DNA from: Sphingomonas panacisoli
Lineage (GTDB): Bacteria > Pseudomonadota > Alphaproteobacteria > Sphingomonadales > Sphingomonadaceae
NCBI RefSeq assembly: GCF_007859635.1
Contig: NZ_CP042306.1
Location: forward strand, 496,001-560,000
Length of the DNA stretch: 64,000 nt
Direction: 5' to 3'
A model generated the notes under the pieces. It had not been told where the DNA came from. It ran no database searches and saw nothing but the letters and a program-made list of their open reading frames with translations. Numbering within the stretch: the first letter of the stretch is position 1; each line of letters starts with the position of its first letter. A program made the translations under genes and the position numbers. Below are positions 16,498 through 25,680 of this stretch, piece by piece.

Positions 16498-17283
16498 TCA
16501 GGCGAAGCGGACCCGCATCGCCACCTTGTTGCGACGGCGCAGCGAGAAGCCGACCGCGCCGAAGCCCATGACCATCATGGCCCAGGTCGTCGGCTCAGGA
16601 ACGCCACCGACGAGTTCGCGGCCGATCTTGGCCTTAATCGCCGCGTCGAAGTCCGCAAACGTGGCAGCGGGTTGCGTGAACGACCCAGCGCCGCCCTGCA
16701 CGTTGTTCTGGTAGAATGCGAGCAGGCCCGATTCACCCAGGATCGGCAGGCCGTTGATCTGATCGACACCCAGCGCCAGCGCCGCGTTGCGGGCGGTCAA
16801 CGTGTCGGCGCCCTCGTTCGTGGCGCCGTCGCCCGACACGTCGATGACCTGACGCGTGCCGTTGAAAGCGTTGGTGAAGAACTTCGGCGCGATGTAGTTG
16901 ATCGCGCTGCCGATCGCCGTGCTGCCGCTGAAGGGCCGCGACGTCGCCGCGATCAGGTTCGCGAAGGCCGACGCGGAAGCAGCGGAGTTGACCAGCGTCC
17001 AACCGACAGCCTGCGACTGCTCAGCCTGGCCAGACCAATAGACGACCGTGATCGCCGCCGACTTGCCGCTGGCAAACACCGCTTGGATCGCGGAGTCGTT
17101 GAACGCGTTGACATAGCCTTGGCGCTGCAAGTTGAATTCGGTCGTATCAACGCTGCCCGACACGTCGATCAGCAACGCGAGTTCGATATCGACGTTCGTC
17201 GGCGCAGCCTGCGCTTGCGCGACGCTCGGCGCCATCATCATGCCCATGCCAAGCAGGGCTGCACTAACTACACGATAATTCAT
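16498..17283 (-). CDS. DUF1194 (von Willebrand A-like) protein with PEP-CTERM anchor
   Basis: The 261-residue protein has a signal peptide (to about residue 26), then a DUF1194/vWA-like domain with a metal-site motif ALLIDVSGSVD (about 36-46) and VIDVSGDG (about 146-153). The C-terminus is a PEP-CTERM sorting signal: VPEPTTWAMM, a hydrophobic helix, then RRRNK. PEP-CTERM proteins are processed by exosortase and are often part of the exopolysaccharide matrix. The role of this one is unknown. Confidence 0.88.
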   Translation of the reverse strand: MNYRVVSAALLGMGMMMAPSVAQAQAAPTNVDIELALLIDVSGSVDTTEFNLQRQGYVNAFNDSAIQAVFASGKSAAITVVYWSGQAEQSQAVGWTLVNSAASASAFANLIAATSRPFSGSTAIGSAINYIAPKFFTNAFNGTRQVIDVSGDGATNEGADTLTARNAALALGVDQINGLPILGESGLLAFYQNNVQGGAGSFTQPAATFADFDAAIKAKIGRELVGGVPEPTTWAMMVMGFGAVGFSLRRRNKVAMRVRFA

Positions 17284-17525
17284 CGCTATTCCCTTTCAGA
17301 ACTGAACTGACGGATAGCGACCCCTGTTATATTTTAGACTCTTCGAGCCGGTGTGAGTGATTCCCCCCTCGCCCCCGGTATCCCCCTGAGTCGTTACGGC
17401 TGTACATCTTTCGTTAACTATTGGCGAGTCAGGCCGGTCCGGTCCGTCCCACAATTGGACACATAGCGGCGATTGAAGTCGTCGGCGTGACAGATCCGCC
17501 TTGGCGTCAAAACTATTTGCGCTCC

Positions 17526-18623
17526 TCAGCTGTGGAGGAAGTGCATCACGTCGCCGTCGTGGACGACATAGGCCTTGCCCTCGGCGCGCAGCTTGCCCGA
17601 TTCGCGCGCCTTCGCTTCGCCGCCCAGCGCGACATAGTCGTCATAGGCAATCGTTTCGGCGCGAATGAAGCCCTTCTCGAAATCGGTATGAATTTCGCCC
17701 GCCGCCTGCGGCGCGGTCGCGCCGGCGTGTACGGTCCAGGCGCGCGCCTCTTTGGGCCCGACGGTAAAGAAGGTCAGGAGGTGGAGCAGTTTGTAGCCCG
17801 CGGTGATGACGCGCGCGAGGCCGGTCTCGGCAAGGCCCAGTTCGGCCAGGAATTCGCCGCGGTCCTCGGCGGGCATCGTCGCGATTTCGGCTTCGATCGC
17901 AGCGGAAACGACCACCGCTTCCGCGCCCTCCGCCTTGGCCTTTTCGAATACCCGCGCCGAATGCGCGTTGCCGCTTGCCGCATCGCCTTCGTCGACGTTG
18001 CAGACGTAGAGGACCGGCTTGGCCGTGATCAGCTGCGCCTGGCTCAACACGCGCGCTTCCTCGGCATCCTTCGGCTCGGTCAGCCGCGCGGGCTTGCCGT
18101 CGCGCAGCAGCTCGAGCGCCTGGCCGAGCACGCTGGCGGCGATCTTCGATTCCTTGTCGCCCTGCGCTGCTTTCTTCGCGAGATTGGGGACGCGCTTTTC
18201 GAGGCTTTCCAGGTCCGACAGCATCAATTCGGTCTCGACCGTCTCGGCATCGGCAATCGGATCGACCTTGCCCTCGACATGCGTGACATCGCCATTCTCG
18301 AAACAGCGCAGCACATGGACGATCGCATCGACTTCGCGGATATTGCCGAGGAACTGGTTGCCCAGCCCTTCGCCCTTCGACGCGCCGCGCACCAGCCCGG
18401 CGATGTCGACGAACGCCAGCTGCGTCTCGATGATCTTCTGCGAACTCGCGATCGCCGCCAGCTTGTCGAGCCGTGCGTCGGGGACGCCGACGTTACCGAC
18501 GTTGGGCTCGATCGTGCAGAACGGATAGTTCGCCGCTTGCGCCGCCGCGGTTTCGGTCAGCGCGTTGAAGAGCGTCGACTTGCCCACATTGGGAAGCCCG
18601 ACGATGCCGCATTTGAAGCCCAT
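17526..18623 (-). CDS. ychF: Redox-regulated ATPase YchF (Obg/HflX-type G protein)
   Basis: The 365-residue cytosolic P-loop protein binds the ribosome and prefers ATP to GTP. Motifs: GLPNVGKS (about 8-15), DIAGLVRGASKGEGLGNQFL (about 73-92), and NVDE in place of the usual NKxD. The C-terminal TGS-like domain ends with the conserved ARESGKLRAEGKAYVVHDGDVMHF. The 240 bp upstream of the gene at 17284-17525 lies between convergent-side neighbours and contains nothing I can name. Confidence 0.96.
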   Translation of the reverse strand: MGFKCGIVGLPNVGKSTLFNALTETAAAQAANYPFCTIEPNVGNVGVPDARLDKLAAIASSQKIIETQLAFVDIAGLVRGASKGEGLGNQFLGNIREVDAIVHVLRCFENGDVTHVEGKVDPIADAETVETELMLSDLESLEKRVPNLAKKAAQGDKESKIAASVLGQALELLRDGKPARLTEPKDAEEARVLSQAQLITAKPVLYVCNVDEGDAASGNAHSARVFEKAKAEGAEAVVVSAAIEAEIATMPAEDRGEFLAELGLAETGLARVITAGYKLLHLLTFFTVGPKEARAWTVHAGATAPQAAGEIHTDFEKGFIRAETIAYDDYVALGGEAKARESGKLRAEGKAYVVHDGDVMHFLHS

Positions 18624-18689
18624 GATGCTCGCTTTGGGATTTGGGAAAGCGGGCCATGTAGGCCGGGACGCGGCAAAGCGCCAGCGGGG

Positions 18690-20225
18690 TTAGCCGCCGC
18701 GCTTACCGCCGCCATTACCCTTGCCGCCGCCACCGCCGCCATTGCCTCGACCGCCGCCACCGCCACCGCCACCGCCGCCGCTATTGCCGCGCGGCTGTTG
18801 CGGCGCAGGGGCGGCCTGAGGTGCGCGCGGCTGCGGCTGAAATTGCGGACGCGGCGACTCCGCGCGCGGCTGGCGTTGCGGCGCCATGGCCGGACGCGGC
18901 TGCGGCTGAGGCGCGGTGAATTGCGGCCGGTTGCCGCCGCCACGCTCGGGCCGCGGACGATCTGCCTGCGGCTGGAAGCGCGACGCGTTACCGGGGTTGG
19001 CGCGCTCCGGTCGGGGTGCTGCCATCATTCGGTTGCGGCCGCGTTCGGGCTGGCGATCAGCACTGGCGGCGACCGCCGGCGCTGGCTGGTTGCCCGGTTG
19101 CGGCCTTCCTTGCGCTTCGCGGGCGACGCGCATCGGGCCGGCGTTCGGCATCCGGCGGTCGGGCCGCGTGGAATCGATCGCGATGCGCGGATCGGAGCCG
19201 GCGCGGTTGCCGCGATCGTTGAACGCGACGCGATCCGGGCCCTTGCCGCCGAGCGCGCGCTGTGGACCAACGTCGGGACGTGGTTGCGGTTGCGGAACTG
19301 CAGCCGCCACGCGCTCGGCACGGGCGGGGCGGAACTTGGCATCGTCGCGCGCCCAGCGGGCGTTGCTCCATGCCGCCGGGATCGCGCGCGGCGGGGCAGG
19401 GGTGCGGAACGACTGTGCGCGCCATTCGCCGAAGCGCCGCGTGTCGGCCTGACGGCGCGTCGCCTCCTCGCGCCAATAGGTCGCCTGGCGCGACGCGGCG
19501 CGGTCGTGGAATTCGCGCCATTGCGGCTGGCGCTCGCGCGCGCCGTTCCACCGGTCGCGCGCGGCGAAGATCGCCGGCTGGCGCGCCGCCCAGATCGTCG
19601 GGTTCACGCCGCGCCGGTCGCCGCGGCGCGAGACGGCGTACATGTCGCGACCGCGGGCGTAATATCGCGCGGCATAGTCGCGGTTCGCGCCGTAGCGGTC
19701 GTACGGCACCACTGCGCCATAGCTGTCGTAGATCACTGCCAGTCCGTCGCCGTCATAGCCGTAGCCATAATCGGGATCGCGCACGAAATAAGGCGCGTCG
19801 GCGCCCGGGCGGTAATAGTAATAGCGATAGCCGTCGTCGATCGGCTCGACGAACACGACCGACTGGTCATTGCCCTCCCATGCCCAGGGATCGACGCCAT
19901 CATAGTCGAAATAATAATCGGGCGGGGCATCGCCCAGCACGTCGGTGAAGTCATATGCCGCATCGGCATAACCGTAATCATCGCCTGGGTTTGCGACGCG
20001 GACGCTGCGTAGCGGCCGGGCGTCGGACAGGGCCGCGACTTCGGGCGCGGTCGGCCAATTCGTCGGCGCGGCCGCATCGAGCGGCAGGGTGGCGGGAAGT
20101 TCCGGCAGCGTCGTCGCCGCCGTCATCTGGCTGTCGTTCGCCTGCTGTCCGCATGCCGCCGTCATTGCGGCGATGGCGATCACGGCGGTCGCGCCCATCG
20201 CGCGACGGAAAATCGGTCTAAGCAC
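18690..20225 (-). CDS. Lipoprotein with Tyr/Asp-rich middle and Pro/Gln/Arg/Gly-rich tail
   Basis: The 511-residue protein starts at GTG 20225 (GGGAG about 9 nt upstream) with a lipoprotein signal ending MTAAC. Residues about 75-190 are rich in Tyr, Asp and Gly (YYYRPGAD, DYGYGYDGDG). The second half is low complexity, rich in Arg, Gln and Pro. The last 35 residues are poly-Gly interrupted by Arg and Lys (GGRGNGGGGGGKGNGGGKRGG). I do not recognise the family. The tail resembles RGG-type disordered segments, but in an envelope protein. Confidence 0.72.
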   Translation of the reverse strand: MLRPIFRRAMGATAVIAIAAMTAACGQQANDSQMTAATTLPELPATLPLDAAAPTNWPTAPEVAALSDARPLRSVRVANPGDDYGYADAAYDFTDVLGDAPPDYYFDYDGVDPWAWEGNDQSVVFVEPIDDGYRYYYYRPGADAPYFVRDPDYGYGYDGDGLAVIYDSYGAVVPYDRYGANRDYAARYYARGRDMYAVSRRGDRRGVNPTIWAARQPAIFAARDRWNGARERQPQWREFHDRAASRQATYWREEATRRQADTRRFGEWRAQSFRTPAPPRAIPAAWSNARWARDDAKFRPARAERVAAAVPQPQPRPDVGPQRALGGKGPDRVAFNDRGNRAGSDPRIAIDSTRPDRRMPNAGPMRVAREAQGRPQPGNQPAPAVAASADRQPERGRNRMMAAPRPERANPGNASRFQPQADRPRPERGGGNRPQFTAPQPQPRPAMAPQRQPRAESPRPQFQPQPRAPQAAPAPQQPRGNSGGGGGGGGGGRGNGGGGGGKGNGGGKRGG

Positions 20226-20410
20226 GGTCAACTCTCCCGTTCTTCCCCCGGGAACGGTCGGACTTAGCCTACCGTTCCTGAACATGTGCTGGGCGGCCCG
20301 TTCATCGGGAGTCCCGAAACAATCCGTTGCGTCCGGGGCGGCCGCATGCCACCATCCTTGGTGCGGACTCGCGTCGGGGGAATGGGCGCGGTCTCGGGGG
20401 GAATGAGGGG

Positions 20411-20986
20411 ATGCCGAGGGGGATTTTCGCGACGATCGCGATGACGGCGCTGATGTGTGCGCTGTGGCCGACCGCGTCGTCGGCGCGCCAGTCGATCAAG
20501 CGCCCGGTGGCCGCCGCACGGTTCGGGCTGATCACCAGCCGGGTGCCGCGCATGGGTCCCGCGATCGTCCGTCGCGGCGGCTATACCGCGCTCGCCGACA
20601 TGGTCCGTCCGCGTTTCTTCAAGGGTATGACCGACATCTATCCGGTCGCGAGCTTCGGGCTGCATATCTCGATCGGCAGCCGGTATTTCGCGCGGCCCAA
20701 TTTCTGGAACGACGTCGAACAGGCGAGCCGCGGGATGATCGTCAATCCGCAATGGCGCGGCGGCGGCGGCGTTTCGACCGGCTTTCGCCGTCGGACCTGG
20801 GCGCTGACCACCGGCTACGACGCCGAGGTGCTGCCGCGGCTCGTGATCGGGCTGGAAGGTGGCGCGCTGAAGGGCCGGGCGATCAATCCGGGACCCCGCG
20901 GCCAGATCTATCGACTGCGCGATCGCGAAGCCAATCGCGTCGGACTCAACCCGATCGCGACGCTCGCCGTCCGCTACGCCTTCTGA
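20411..20986 (+). CDS. Exported protein of unknown function
   Basis: The 191-residue protein has a signal peptide (IFATIAMTALMCALWPTASSA). The mature part alternates in a beta-rich pattern with FGLHISIGSRYFARP and ends in VGLNPIATLAVRYAF, a terminal aromatic residue typical of outer-membrane beta-barrels. I infer a small outer-membrane protein. The start is ATG 20411; upstream in-frame sequence lacks a signal peptide. It is tail-to-tail with the next gene, with no bases between the stop codons. Confidence 0.7.
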   Translation: MPRGIFATIAMTALMCALWPTASSARQSIKRPVAAARFGLITSRVPRMGPAIVRRGGYTALADMVRPRFFKGMTDIYPVASFGLHISIGSRYFARPNFWNDVEQASRGMIVNPQWRGGGGVSTGFRRRTWALTTGYDAEVLPRLVIGLEGGALKGRAINPGPRGQIYRLRDREANRVGLNPIATLAVRYAF

Positions 20987-21370
20987 TCAGCGATCGAGGC
21001 CGGTGCCGAATATCGGCTGAGTCTCCGCGCTCGAATCGAACCCGGCGATCAGTGGGCGCGCCTTGGCGATGGCGTCGCGGACTTGCGGCAGTTTTAGCGA
21101 CGCGTCGTGGCTTTCCTTGCTGTCCCACGCCTCGGTGATCCAGATCGCGTCGGGATCGGACAAGTCCTTCGCGACGATGTAGCTGAGGCAGCCCGGCATC
21201 GCGCCCGAGCTCGCGAGAAGGATGTCGAGCAACGCCTCGCGCTTTCCGACGACCGCTTTCATCCGCCCGATCATCCCGAACATGTGATTTTCTTCCACGG
21301 CGAACGCGCCTCCCGGCCACGCCATCATCGCGGCGGTGCCGCCCAGCATCATGCGTCGGTCGATGGCCAT
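20987..21370 (-). CDS. Exported antibiotic-biosynthesis-monooxygenase-type (ABM) protein
   Basis: The 127-residue protein starts with a twin-arginine-like N-terminus (IDRRMMLGGTAAMMAWPGGAFA) followed by a ferredoxin-like ABM domain: GMIGRMKAVVGKREALLDILL, then PGCLSYIVAKD and WITEAWDSKESHDASL. ABM proteins act as small quinol or haem-type monooxygenases or as stress proteins. Export through Tat would be notable for this family. Substrate unknown. Confidence 0.85.
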   Translation of the reverse strand: MAIDRRMMLGGTAAMMAWPGGAFAVEENHMFGMIGRMKAVVGKREALLDILLASSGAMPGCLSYIVAKDLSDPDAIWITEAWDSKESHDASLKLPQVRDAIAKARPLIAGFDSSAETQPIFGTGLDR

Positions 21371-21390
21371 GTTGCGAGGCTAGCGCGCGC

Positions 21391-21969
21391 TTACCGATAA
21401 TTGAAGCTGATGCTGATCCGGTCCTGTTTCGCTGCATTGGGCATCACTTCGTGGCGCAGCCAGCTCTCCCACAGGAACACGCTGCCCGCCTCGGGTTCGA
21501 CATAGACGAACGTGTCCGGCCGCGACGGCGCCGCCATCATCAGCGGCAGGCGCGGATCCTCGAGCTTGAGCGCGCCCGATCCCGGCGGCACCGCGACGTA
21601 GACCGTCCCCGACACCACGCTGTGCGGATGGATATGCCCCGAATGCGTGCCGCCGGGCTTGAGGACGTTGACCCAGATACTGTCGAGCTTGAGCTTCTTG
21701 CCGAGGTCGAACCCCGCCTCCTTCGCGAACGCCGCGACATGCTTGTCGAGCAACCGCACCAGATCGGCGAAGCGCGGATCGCGAAGCGGCAGATCGTTGA
21801 GCGACGCGTAGGAGGTGTAGCCGCGATAGCCGTGCTCCTTCGACCAGCGCTGCCCGGCTTTGTCCTGCGCGGCGAGATCGCGGCAGGCATCGTCGAGTTC
21901 GTCGACCAGCGCTTCGTCGCCGAGCGCCGCGTCGTAGAACTGCGTCGGGAACAGCGACCGCAACGTCAC
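21391..21969 (-). CDS. TIGR02466-type putative 2OG-Fe(II) oxygenase
   Basis: The protein is about 192 residues from GTG 21969, which overlaps the upstream stop by 4 nt; an ATG at 21999 would add ten residues. It starts LRSLFPTQFYDA and contains GGTHSGHIHPHSVVSGTVYV, LKLEDPR, FVYVEPEAGSVFLWESWLRHEV and a C-terminal ISISFNYR. The His residues and late Arg fit a 2-oxoglutarate/Fe(II) dioxygenase double-stranded beta-helix. The substrate is unknown. Confidence 0.85.
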   Translation of the reverse strand: MTLRSLFPTQFYDAALGDEALVDELDDACRDLAAQDKAGQRWSKEHGYRGYTSYASLNDLPLRDPRFADLVRLLDKHVAAFAKEAGFDLGKKLKLDSIWVNVLKPGGTHSGHIHPHSVVSGTVYVAVPPGSGALKLEDPRLPLMMAAPSRPDTFVYVEPEAGSVFLWESWLRHEVMPNAAKQDRISISFNYR

Positions 21970-22313
21970 GGCTTGGCCAAACGTCGGTCGGCGCGGCATT
22001 GTTTAAGCGGCACCGACTGGCCGCTGAAGATCCGCGTCACTTGCTTGGTCCGCTTGTCGGTCGTGACGCTCAGGCACGCGCAGCCATAACCGTAGCTGCC
22101 GTTGGTCGCGACCCAGCCTTTGGCGGTCATGTCGGGCAACTCATCCATCCCCGGAGCCTGATATCCGCCCTGTTCGCCGAGCGTCCATTCGCCTTCGCGG
22201 TCGCGCAGCCAATAGTTGGCCGGCGTTGGGTTGCTGAGCCAGCCGCAGCGCTTTTCCGGTGCCGGCGGGATCGGCGAAGCCGCGGCGGCGAGGGCGAGAA
22301 CCAGTGCGATCAT
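21966..22313 (-). CDS. Small exported DUF4087 protein
   Basis: The 115-residue protein has a short signal peptide (MIALVLALAAAASPIPPA) and the DUF4087 pattern: CGWLSNPTPANYWLRDREGEW, then YGYGCACLSV and a final QCRADR. Four Cys residues could form disulfides in the periplasm. Both ends overlap neighbours by 4 nt (pth upstream, the oxygenase downstream), which makes a three-gene coupled unit. Function unknown. Confidence 0.85.
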   Translation of the reverse strand: MIALVLALAAAASPIPPAPEKRCGWLSNPTPANYWLRDREGEWTLGEQGGYQAPGMDELPDMTAKGWVATNGSYGYGCACLSVTTDKRTKQVTRIFSGQSVPLKQCRADRRLAKP

Positions 22314-22885
22314 TTGCCGTCTCCCATCCTGAGCGCGAGGTCGTTCATGAAGCGGACATCGTCGCCTTTGGCCAGCCAGTCGGCCTCCGCCGCGATCGCG
22401 CCGAGCAGGTCGCTGAGCGGCTCGATCTCCGCCTTCGCATAATTGCCCAGCACGTGCCCCGTCACGCGATCCTTATGCCCCGGATGCCCGATCCCGATCC
22501 GCACGCGGCGAAATGCATCGCCCAGATGCTGGATGGTCGAGCGGATGCCGTTATGTCCCGCCGCCCCGCCGCCGCGTTTCACCTTCACCTTGAACGGCTC
22601 GAGGTCGAGCTCGTCGTAGAAGACCGTCACGTCCTCGGGCGTCAGCTTGTAGAAGCGCATCGCCTCGCCGATCGAGCGGCCGCTGTCGTTAATGAACGTC
22701 GCGGGCTTGAGCAGGACGATCTTTTCGCCGCCGATGCGGCCCTCCTGCGTCCAGCCCTGGAACTGCTTCTTCACGCTGCCGAAGCCGTGCACCTCGGCGA
22801 TCGCGTCGGCGGCCATGAAGCCTACGTTATGGCGATGCATCGCATATTGCGCGCCGGGGTTACCCAGGCCGACCCAGAGTTGCAT
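22310..22885 (-). CDS. pth: Peptidyl-tRNA hydrolase
   Basis: Pth releases peptidyl groups from tRNAs dropped by stalled ribosomes. The 191-residue protein has the normal length, the N-terminal WVGLGNPGAQYAMHRHNVGF with the catalytic His, FINDSGRSIG with the substrate-binding Asn, DELDLEPFKVKVKRGGGAAGHNG, and IGIGHPGHKDRVTGHVLG. It is first in a coupled group with the DUF4087 and oxygenase genes. The 178 bp upstream hold nothing recognisable. Confidence 0.96.
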   Translation of the reverse strand: MQLWVGLGNPGAQYAMHRHNVGFMAADAIAEVHGFGSVKKQFQGWTQEGRIGGEKIVLLKPATFINDSGRSIGEAMRFYKLTPEDVTVFYDELDLEPFKVKVKRGGGAAGHNGIRSTIQHLGDAFRRVRIGIGHPGHKDRVTGHVLGNYAKAEIEPLSDLLGAIAAEADWLAKGDDVRFMNDLALRMGDGK

Positions 22886-23063
22886 GGCCCGGCTTTACGC
22901 CAAATGCCTCGCGAAGAAAGCCGCGACTTTCGTTCCAGGCGGAACGGCCGAGCCGTCCCGAATTGATACGTTACGTACTATTTTGTGCTGACATCTCGCC
23001 CTGTCCCCCGTACGGTTAAGGCCGGGAGAGTCGTCGTCCAAACCGTTTAGGGGAGCTTTTCAG

Positions 23064-23798
23064 ATGCGTTTCACCATCCTCGCCGTTGCCGCACTGGCAG
23101 CCGGCACGTTTGCACTGCCCGCGCAGGGGCAAGTGCTCGACAATTTCAACCGCGCGAACACCGCGGCAGGCGCCAACGGCCTGGGCGCCGACTGGTCGAT
23201 GCTCAAGGCAGGCGCGTCGATCAGCGGCAACGTGGCGACCGGCGGCACGCAGGCGCTCTATCTCTACAACGGTAGCGGTCCGTACGCGGCCAACCAGGCG
23301 GAGTTCGATTTCCTGACGGCCTCGTCGCCGACGACGGGCAGCTACTATGACGGCGCGCTGCTCAATTGGGACGGCACGGGCGGCTACTTCGTGAAGGTGC
23401 AGCACAGCGCTGGGGGCGGCTTCAACAAATACGGCATCGGCTACGTGTCGTACAATTCGGGTACCGGGCTGTTCACCTACACCAACGGCGTCTTCGCCGA
23501 TATCGGCGCAACGCTGACCAGCGGGCATCTGAGCGCGAGCGTTTTGAACGGCGTCGGCACGCTGACGCTGACGTCGGGAGCATCGAGCTACACGTTCAAC
23601 TATACCTATGGCGCGGGGCAGACCTTTATCGGGACTGGCATCGGGCTGGGTATCCAGGACGGCGCCCGACTAGACAATTTTGGGTCGACGGCGCCGGTGC
23701 CGGAGCCGGCAACGTGGGGGATGTTGCTGGTCGGGTTCGGCGCGGTCGGCGCAACGCTGCGCCGCCGCCGTGCGGTGACGCGGATCGCGTTCGCCTGA
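23064..23798 (+). CDS. PEP-CTERM protein of unknown function
   Basis: The 244-residue protein has a signal peptide (FTILAVAALAAGTFALPAQG), a beta-rich Gly/Ser/Thr/Tyr-rich body and a C-terminal PEP-CTERM signal (VPEPATWGMLLVGFGAVG then RRRRAV). The DNFNRANT start of the mature region is common in bacterial lectin- or laminin-G-like surface proteins. It is probably processed by exosortase and secreted or surface-attached. The gene ends in a good terminator hairpin. Confidence 0.85.
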   Translation: MRFTILAVAALAAGTFALPAQGQVLDNFNRANTAAGANGLGADWSMLKAGASISGNVATGGTQALYLYNGSGPYAANQAEFDFLTASSPTTGSYYDGALLNWDGTGGYFVKVQHSAGGGFNKYGIGYVSYNSGTGLFTYTNGVFADIGATLTSGHLSASVLNGVGTLTLTSGASSYTFNYTYGAGQTFIGTGIGLGIQDGARLDNFGSTAPVPEPATWGMLLVGFGAVGATLRRRRAVTRIAFA

Positions 23799-23820
23799 CC
23801 CTCTAGGACGGAGCGCGCGG

Positions 23821-23858
23821 AACGCCGTCGGCAGCGATGCCGGCGGCGTTCTTGCGTT
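23821..23858 (+). terminator. Terminator of the PEP-CTERM gene
   Basis: AACGCCGTCGGCA pairs with TGCCGGCGGCGTT around a GCGA loop, followed by CTTGCGTT. It begins 22 bp after the stop codon. Confidence 0.7.
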
Positions 23859-23875
23859 CGGGCGAGGGGGGACAC

Positions 23876-23914
23876 AAACAAAAGGGGCGGCGGAAGCCAT
23901 CGCTCCCGCCGCCC
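23876..23914 (-). terminator. Terminator of rplY
   Basis: On the minus strand GGGCGGCGGGAGC and GGCTTCCGCCGCCC form a strong stem, and CTTTTGTTTG follows. It lies 27 bp after the rplY stop and sits back to back with the terminator of the convergent gene. Confidence 0.85.
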
Positions 23915-23940
23915 GACCCGTTTTGCCGTTGAAGCCGGTG

Positions 23941-24666
23941 TTACTCGGCGTCGCCCTCGGCGGCGGGGGCTTCGTCGCCACCTTCCGTCGTTTCGGCGGC
24001 TTCGGCTTCGGCAGCCTCGACCTCGGCGACATGCTCTTCGTGCGCGGCTTCGGCCAGCGCGGCTTCCTCGGCCGCCTGCTCGATCGCTTCCGAGCGCAGC
24101 GCCGACGGCGCGACGATCGTGGCGATGGTGAAGTCGCGGTCGTCGATCGCCGACTTCGCGCCCTTGGGCAGGTTCACGTTCGAGATGTGGATCGAATCAC
24201 CGACTTCGAGACCCTTGAGCGAAATCGCGATCTCGCTGGGGATGTCGGCCGCATCGACGATCAGTTCGAGTTCGTGGCGAACGATGTTCAGCACGCCGCC
24301 GATCTTGATGCCCTTCGACTCTTCCTCGTCGGTGAAGTGCACCGGCACGTTGACGTGCACGGTCGCGTGCTCGCTGATGCGCAGGAAGTCGACGTGGAGC
24401 GGACGATCGGTGACGACGTCGAACGCGACGTCCTTGGGCAGCGTGCGGGTCGGCTTGCCGCCGACGTCGATCATGACGACCGTGTTCATGAAATGGCCGG
24501 TCATCAGCGCGCGCATCAACGCCTTCTCTTCCACGTGGATCGAGACGGGGTCCTGCTTCATGCCATAGATGACGGCGGGCACGCGGCCGTTGCGACGCAG
24601 ATCACGCGAGGCTCCCTTGCCTCCACGGTCGCGCGTCTCGGCGGCGAGCGTCAGTTGGTCGCTCAT
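23941..24666 (-). CDS. rplY: Ribosomal protein L25, long (Ctc/TL5) form
   Basis: This protein binds 5S rRNA in the large ribosomal subunit. The 241-residue product has the N-terminal L25 domain ([24 protein letters not shown]) and the C-terminal TL5/Ctc beta-domain. It ends in an unusually long acidic, Ala-rich tail of about 40 residues ([20 protein letters not shown]) that probably is disordered. The 112 bp upstream should contain its promoter, but I see no clear consensus. Confidence 0.95.
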   Translation of the reverse strand: MSDQLTLAAETRDRGGKGASRDLRRNGRVPAVIYGMKQDPVSIHVEEKALMRALMTGHFMNTVVMIDVGGKPTRTLPKDVAFDVVTDRPLHVDFLRISEHATVHVNVPVHFTDEEESKGIKIGGVLNIVRHELELIVDAADIPSEIAISLKGLEVGDSIHISNVNLPKGAKSAIDDRDFTIATIVAPSALRSEAIEQAAEEAALAEAAHEEHVAEVEAAEAEAAETTEGGDEAPAAEGDAE

Positions 24667-24778
24667 GATAATCTCCGAAATACGTTGGTTCAGTGGGTTT
24701 CCGCGTCACGCCTCCAGGGATGACCACGTCGCGGAAGCGCGCGCCTTTAGGGGAGACTCACGAAAAGTGCAACCCGAC

Positions 24779-24853
24779 CGTCATCCCAGCGAAAGCTGGG
24801 ATCTCAGGCGATGGCGCGATCCGGCACGAGACCCCAGCATTCGCTGGGGTGAC
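24779..24853. repeat. Interspersed palindromic repeat, GTCATCCCAGC family
   Basis: CGTCATCCCAGCGAAAGCTG and CCCAGCATTCGCTGGGGTGA form two inverted hairpin arms with a spacer of about 33 bp. It matches the copies at 1151-1231 and 60696-60776 and lies between rplY and the downstream TraB/GumN gene; its right end is 2 bp from that stop codon. Confidence 0.82.
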
Positions 24854-24855
24854 GA

Positions 24856-25680
24856 TTATTGGATGCGCTCGACCTTCAGCCCCTTCGCCTTGAGCAATTC
24901 CGGAATCGCATCCTTCCCCGCCAGATGCCCCGCGCCGACCGCGACCAGCACCTTGCCCTTCTGACTCATCCGCGCCGCGACCCAGTCGGCCCAGCGGCGG
25001 TTGGCGGCGGTGACCAGGAACGGGCGCAGTTCCTTCGACGGCGCGGCCTTGTCGATCGCGGCGAGGTCGCCGGTCGCCCACGCATCGTAGGTCGTGTCGT
25101 AATCCGCGCCGTCGAGCGTTTCGTCGAGCATCCGCTCCTGAAGTTGCGGCGGCAGCATGTCGAGCGCGCGCAGCTGGTCGCCCGGCTTCTCCAGCGCTAT
25201 CCGCTGGCGGCCCTTGAAATTGCCCCACAATTGCGCGTCGATCCCGTTCTTCGCGGTCGCGCGGCTGTCGAGCGCGTCGCCGGTCGCCAGCATCACCGCC
25301 GCCGCCCAATCCTTATAGCCGTCGAACGCGTCGCCCGGCTGACCGGTCCGCTCGATCGCCCGCGCCAGCGCGTCTTGGCGGTCGGCGCCGACGCGCTTAG
25401 CGAGCGGCAACAGCCCGGGCGCCTTGGCGATCGCGTCGAAGTCGCCGGTCGCGGTCGGATCGGTTTCCAGCACCAGTTCGTCGGCATCCATCGCGCGGTC
25501 GACCGCGTCGGTCCGCCAGTCGATCCGCGGCGGCAACAGGTGGATCGCCCCCATCAGCCAGATCGTCGTATCCCCGTCGCTCACCCGCCACAGCGGTGGC
25601 TTGGCCGGTTCGCGCGCCATCGGACACGCGGCCAGCGCGCCCGCCAACGCCATCAGGGCCAGGGCGCGGAGCAGCTTCAA
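24856..25680 (-). CDS. TraB/GumN-family lipoprotein
   Basis: The 274-residue protein appears to start at TTG 25680, overlapping the stop of its upstream paralogue by 4 nt; an internal Met nine codons later is the alternative. The lipoprotein signal is ALMALAGALAAC. The domain shows the TraB/GumN pattern: LWRVSDGDTTIWLMGAIHLLPP (about 36-57), ADELVLETDP and a C-terminal VLVAVGAGHLAGKDAIPELL with conserved Gly-His. Family members are metalloprotease-like (related to Tiki), but activity here is unproven. Confidence 0.87.
   Translation of the reverse strand: MKLLRALALMALAGALAACPMAREPAKPPLWRVSDGDTTIWLMGAIHLLPPRIDWRTDAVDRAMDADELVLETDPTATGDFDAIAKAPGLLPLAKRVGADRQDALARAIERTGQPGDAFDGYKDWAAAVMLATGDALDSRATAKNGIDAQLWGNFKGRQRIALEKPGDQLRALDMLPPQLQERMLDETLDGADYDTTYDAWATGDLAAIDKAAPSKELRPFLVTAANRRWADWVAARMSQKGKVLVAVGAGHLAGKDAIPELLKAKGLKVERIQ

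Noticed and set aside
17421..20012. A long plus-strand open frame of more than 800 codons
   Set aside because: It is antisense to ychF and the Gly/Arg-rich lipoprotein gene, is rich in Arg and Ala as expected of a GC-rich shadow frame, and shows no recognisable domain.
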